A stretch of DNA of 64,000 bases from Apibacter adventoris (lineage in GTDB: Bacteria > Bacteroidota > Bacteroidia > Flavobacteriales > Weeksellaceae), in NCBI RefSeq assembly GCF_002964975.1, contig NZ_PSZM01000040.1, positions 186,001-250,000 on the forward strand. The letters run 5' to 3'. The notes below the pieces were generated by a model. It saw nothing but the letters and a program-made list of their open reading frames with translations. It was not told the DNA's origin and made no database searches. The translations under genes were made by a program, and so were the position numbers. Positions within the stretch are counted from its first letter, which is position 1. The number at the start of each line of letters is the position of its first letter. This document shows positions 61,222 through 64,000 of the stretch, one piece after another.

Positions 61222-62832
61222 TTATTTATTTACATCTTTCTTCTTTTTCTTTGTTCTATAATAATCATACACAAAATATCCTCCTAACAAGATTATAAAA
61301 TAAGGTAAGTAATTTGTCTTTTTTTCTAAAGGAATATCTGTATTAGGAATTTTAAACATTCGATCCCATCTTATTTTAAATTTTGCTGGATGACCAAATT
61401 GATCATTTTCAAAAAGCCCTTGAATACTAAGCCATGTAAAAATTGGTGTTCCTATAATGTGATCTTCAGGTACATATCCAAAATATCTGCTGTCTAAGGA
61501 ATTATCTCTATTATCCCCCATCATCCAATAATAATTTTGTTGAATTGTATAGGTATTGGTTTTTCTTCCATTAATATAAAAAAGACCATTTTCTTCTTTT
61601 AATTCATTGTGCTCATAGTTTTTTATAATCCTTCTATATTGATCGATGTTGTTTTTAGTAAGTGTTATAATGTCTCCTTTTTTAGGTATGAGTAAAGGTC
61701 CGTATTGCGATCCATTCCAACCTGAGTGTAAAGGAAATATTGAGTTAGTTGTATCTATTTTTGTTTTATTGATATCTTTATAAAAAATGCCATCTTCTCC
61801 TTTTTTCTGATAAACTATTGAAATAGAATCAACAGTATCTAATCCTTTTAATTTTTCGGCATTTGTATTTGTTAAGCCTCTGAAAAAATATATCTTTTTT
61901 CCTGTTTCATCTTGTACTTCCTGATAGTTTGCATATCCTAAAATCTCTTCTATTTTTCTAGAGCTAATTCCTGCTTCAGTGGCATATATATAATAATTCC
62001 GCTGTTGTTCTTCGTCTTTTTTAATTAACTCCGGTTTTCCATTAATAAAAAGATTATCATTTATTAATTGTATTTTATCACCCGGTAAGCCTACACATCG
62101 TTTTACGTAAGGATCTTTTCGATCTATAGCTGTGTGAAGAGAGTCTGTAGGATAATTAAATACAACAATATCATAGCGTTTTACCTCTGTCCATCCCGGT
62201 ATTCTCATATATGGTAATCGAATTTGATCTACGTACGAATTTATTTGTTTTTGAGGTTGTTGGTTGTCTCCTAAAGGAATTTTATTTTGTAAAAAAGGTA
62301 ACGCTACCGGTGTCATAGGAATACGAATTCCATAATTCATTTTACTAACAAATAGAAAATCTCCTACCAATAAAGTTCTCTCCATAGATGCGGTAGGAAT
62401 AGTAAAAGGTTGTAAAATAAAAGAATGAATAATTGTGGCAAATATTACAGCGAATAAAATAGCTGATATAAAAGTTTCTTTTCTTTCTTGTTTTCCTGTA
62501 TACTGTGTTTGAGGGGAATAGTTTAGGTATGCTAAAAATATAAATGAAAGAAATATGACTAATAGTGCATCTATCAAAGATCTATGATTAAAATGACGAA
62601 TAAAATCTACTAATATTATTATTCCCATTATCGGACCAACGATAGGAATAAATATAATAAGTATCCACCACCAAGGTCTGTGGATTATTTTTAATGTAAT
62701 TAAGATATTATATAAAGGAATTAAAGATTCCCAAGGTTTTCTTCCTGCTTTTCTAAATAATTTCCAAGTGGTAATAAAATATAATATATTTGAAACTATT
62801 GCAAACAGTAAATAATATTGTAATATATGCAT
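61222..62832 (-). CDS. lepB: Signal peptidase I with extended N-terminal membrane domain
   Basis: A 536-residue membrane protease that removes signal peptides. The N-terminal part (about 1-105) has several membrane helices, ILQYYLLFAIVSNILYFITTW and WWWILIIFIPIVGPIMGIII, with KLFRKAGRKPWESLIPLYN between them, a DUF5684-like extension usual in Bacteroidota. The S26 catalytic domain has Ser149 in PTASMERTLLVGDFLFV and the Lys in YVKRCVGLPGDKI. The C-terminal box is MMGDNRDNSLDSRYFGYVPED. A large insertion between the boxes (about 250-440) is typical of this phylum. It lies between dapB and the C1 peptidase. Confidence 0.94.
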   Translation of the reverse strand: MHILQYYLLFAIVSNILYFITTWKLFRKAGRKPWESLIPLYNILITLKIIHRPWWWILIIFIPIVGPIMGIIILVDFIRHFNHRSLIDALLVIFLSFIFLAYLNYSPQTQYTGKQERKETFISAILFAVIFATIIHSFILQPFTIPTASMERTLLVGDFLFVSKMNYGIRIPMTPVALPFLQNKIPLGDNQQPQKQINSYVDQIRLPYMRIPGWTEVKRYDIVVFNYPTDSLHTAIDRKDPYVKRCVGLPGDKIQLINDNLFINGKPELIKKDEEQQRNYYIYATEAGISSRKIEEILGYANYQEVQDETGKKIYFFRGLTNTNAEKLKGLDTVDSISIVYQKKGEDGIFYKDINKTKIDTTNSIFPLHSGWNGSQYGPLLIPKKGDIITLTKNNIDQYRRIIKNYEHNELKEENGLFYINGRKTNTYTIQQNYYWMMGDNRDNSLDSRYFGYVPEDHIIGTPIFTWLSIQGLFENDQFGHPAKFKIRWDRMFKIPNTDIPLEKKTNYLPYFIILLGGYFVYDYYRTKKKKKDVNK

Positions 62833-62892
62833 TTGAAGTTCTTTCTTTAATTATTTTAATAGGTAGTAATAATATCTTGATTGTTACATAAT

Positions 62893-63597
62893 TTATTTAA
62901 AACCTAATACATCTTTCATCGTGAACACCCCTTTTTTACCAATTAACCACTGCGCAGCTATTAATGCACCAGAGGCAAATCCTTTACGAGAATGTGCTAT
63001 ATGTTTTATTTCTATTTTATCTACTTCCGAGTCATAAGAAACTTTATGGGTTCCGGGAACATTGGGAACTCGTTTTGCTTCTATTCCTAACTTGTTATTT
63101 TCTGTTTTATATGATAATTTCCAACCATCAAATTTATAAATAGGAATTATTTCTTCTGCTAAAGTAATTGCCGTACCACTAGGAGCATCTTTTTTTTCAG
63201 TATGATGTATTTCTTCCATATGGATTAAATATTCAGGATATTTTTGCATAATTTCAGCAACTCTTTTATTTATTTCAAAAAATAAGTTTACCCCTAAACT
63301 ATAATTTGAAGCATAAATAAAAGCACCATTTTCTTTTTTACATAATTTTTTTATGTCTTCTAACTTATCTAGCCAGGCTGTGGTACCACAAACCACAGGA
63401 ATGCCAATTTCAATACATGCTTTAACATTTTCATATGCTGAATTTGGGGTTGAAAATTCAATGGCAACTTCTGCATCTTTAATATTTTCTTTGGTGGGCT
63501 TTTCTTCTAATTTAGCTACAATATTATGTCCTTGAGAGATAGCTATTCCTTCAATCTCCTTCCCCATTTTCCCATAACCTACTAATGCTATTTTCAT
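62893..63597 (-). CDS. dapB: 4-hydroxy-tetrahydrodipicolinate reductase
   Basis: A 234-residue NAD(P)H-dependent enzyme of the diaminopimelate/lysine pathway. The nucleotide-binding GYGKMGKEI is at residues 7-15, VAIEFSTPNSAYENV near 45 and CGTTAWLDKL near 71. The catalytic site EEIHHTEKKDAPSGTA is near 130, with the His pair and Lys of the family signature. The length is at the short end but typical for Bacteroidota. It follows a DUF5683 gene by 24 bases and precedes lepB by 60, the standard flavobacterial order. Confidence 0.95.
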   Translation of the reverse strand: MKIALVGYGKMGKEIEGIAISQGHNIVAKLEEKPTKENIKDAEVAIEFSTPNSAYENVKACIEIGIPVVCGTTAWLDKLEDIKKLCKKENGAFIYASNYSLGVNLFFEINKRVAEIMQKYPEYLIHMEEIHHTEKKDAPSGTAITLAEEIIPIYKFDGWKLSYKTENNKLGIEAKRVPNVPGTHKVSYDSEVDKIEIKHIAHSRKGFASGALIAAQWLIGKKGVFTMKDVLGFK

Positions 63598-63621
63598 GAT
63601 AGATATTTTTATTTTTTTATT

Positions 63622-64000
63622 TTAAAATGTTAAACTGAATGAGAGACCTAATTTTTGATTGGATACTACAGAATTAAGGTCTTCTATAATAACAGGTTTA
63701 ACAGCTAAGTCTTTATCCTTGTCAAATATAGATAAATGTGCATCTACTGTAGCATCGACAATGTTTAAAAGATAAGCTAGTGCGGTCAGCACAATAGCAT
63801 AGTCTCTATTACGCCTTTCAGAATCTTCGGCATTTGCTAAAACTTTAGGGGTCATACCTGAAATTCCTGAAAATTCATGAGGTTGTCCACTTAATTCTGC
63901 TAAATAAGCCTTATGATAACGATTATATCTATTATCATAATATTTTATAAATCCAATACCTGTACCTATGACAGCTAAAACAATAGGGGCTTTTATGTAT
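63622..64000 (-). CDS. DUF5683 domain membrane protein, C-terminal part (5' end outside window)
   Basis: The frame is open from the right edge to 63622; 126 codons are visible. It reads [26 protein letters not shown] in pieces, then [47 protein letters not shown] and ends GLSFSLTF. The R-R-x-R-D-Y/F-x-x-L-x-YxLNIVDAxVDAHL stretch is the hallmark of DUF5683, a small inner-membrane family of Bacteroidota always found near dapB, lepB and often parAB. An in-frame Met at 63855 is internal, not the start. Function unknown; the gene order suggests a role in envelope or growth. Confidence 0.85.
   Translation of the reverse strand, partial: YIKAPIVLAVIGTGIGFIKYYDNRYNRYHKAYLAELSGQPHEFSGISGMTPKVLANAEDSERRNRDYAIVLTALAYLLNIVDATVDAHLSIFDKDKDLAVKPVIIEDLNSVVSNQKLGLSFSLTF

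Noticed and set aside
1-64000. CRISPR array, insertion sequence or prophage
   Set aside because: No regularly spaced direct repeats, transposase, integrase or phage structural genes were found in the window.

Overview
The window is a strongly AT-rich bacterial chromosome segment from the phylum Bacteroidota, most likely order Flavobacteriales (Weeksellaceae-like host-associated genera such as Apibacter would fit; the genus is inference). The evidence is the gene content: a GldA-type ABC ATPase, a type IX secretion C-terminal sorting domain, a fused CcsBA cytochrome c biogenesis protein, a bacterial GH3 enzyme next to an acyl-CoA ligase, two parvulin-type foldases in tandem, and the DUF5683-dapB-lepB cluster. 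Several promoters carry the Bacteroidota -7 element TAnnTTTG, and there are no strong Shine-Dalgarno sequences. No rRNA genes, insertion sequences, prophage structural genes or CRISPR arrays were seen.

Positions 1-3223 look accessory. They hold the end of a RadC-like JAB protein, a toxin-antitoxin pair whose ParE-like toxin is frameshifted, an XRE regulator divergent from two related secreted proteins, two small related orphan genes, and then the 3' part of a tRNA-Ser(GGA) with its terminator. That tRNA has no D-arm region. The simplest reading is that it is the displaced 3' end of a tRNA used as an integration site, so the island lies to the left and core chromosome starts to the right.

Positions 3780-43079 are mostly core housekeeping genes: an aldo-keto reductase, the copper ATPase CopA, tRNA-Arg(CCT), lpdA, an aspartate/glutamate racemase, a PPIase and surA, rlmL, a glycosyltransferase, rimO, rlpA, alaS, an acyl-CoA ligase divergent from GH3, rarA, an ECF sigma factor with a probable membrane anti-sigma partner, gldA, pheA-cvpA-sulfatase, an LTA-synthase-like protein, prfA and two tandem secreted paralogs. 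Between surA and rlmL lies a large secreted FISUMP/T9SS protein gene broken by a frameshift and a stop codon.

Positions 43218-64000 hold a small stress-type operon (AraC-GyrI regulator, degraded zinc ribbon, ClbS/DfsB), polA, an MDR oxidoreductase near a TetR regulator and a gene remnant, ccsBA-arfB, a broken GNAT acetyltransferase, a class I amidotransferase, an unknown membrane protein, an OprD-like porin upstream of which lies a ROK kinase, and an operon-like run DUF5683-dapB-lepB-C1 peptidase.

Four genes with small inactivating lesions (toxin, FISUMP protein, amidohydrolase-like remnant, acetyltransferase), plus the truncated tRNA, suggest ongoing gene decay. The items I would check first are the tRNA-Ser fragment as an island boundary and a candidate promoter-RNA-terminator unit at 5157-5290 with a perfect palindromic operator and no coding sequence.
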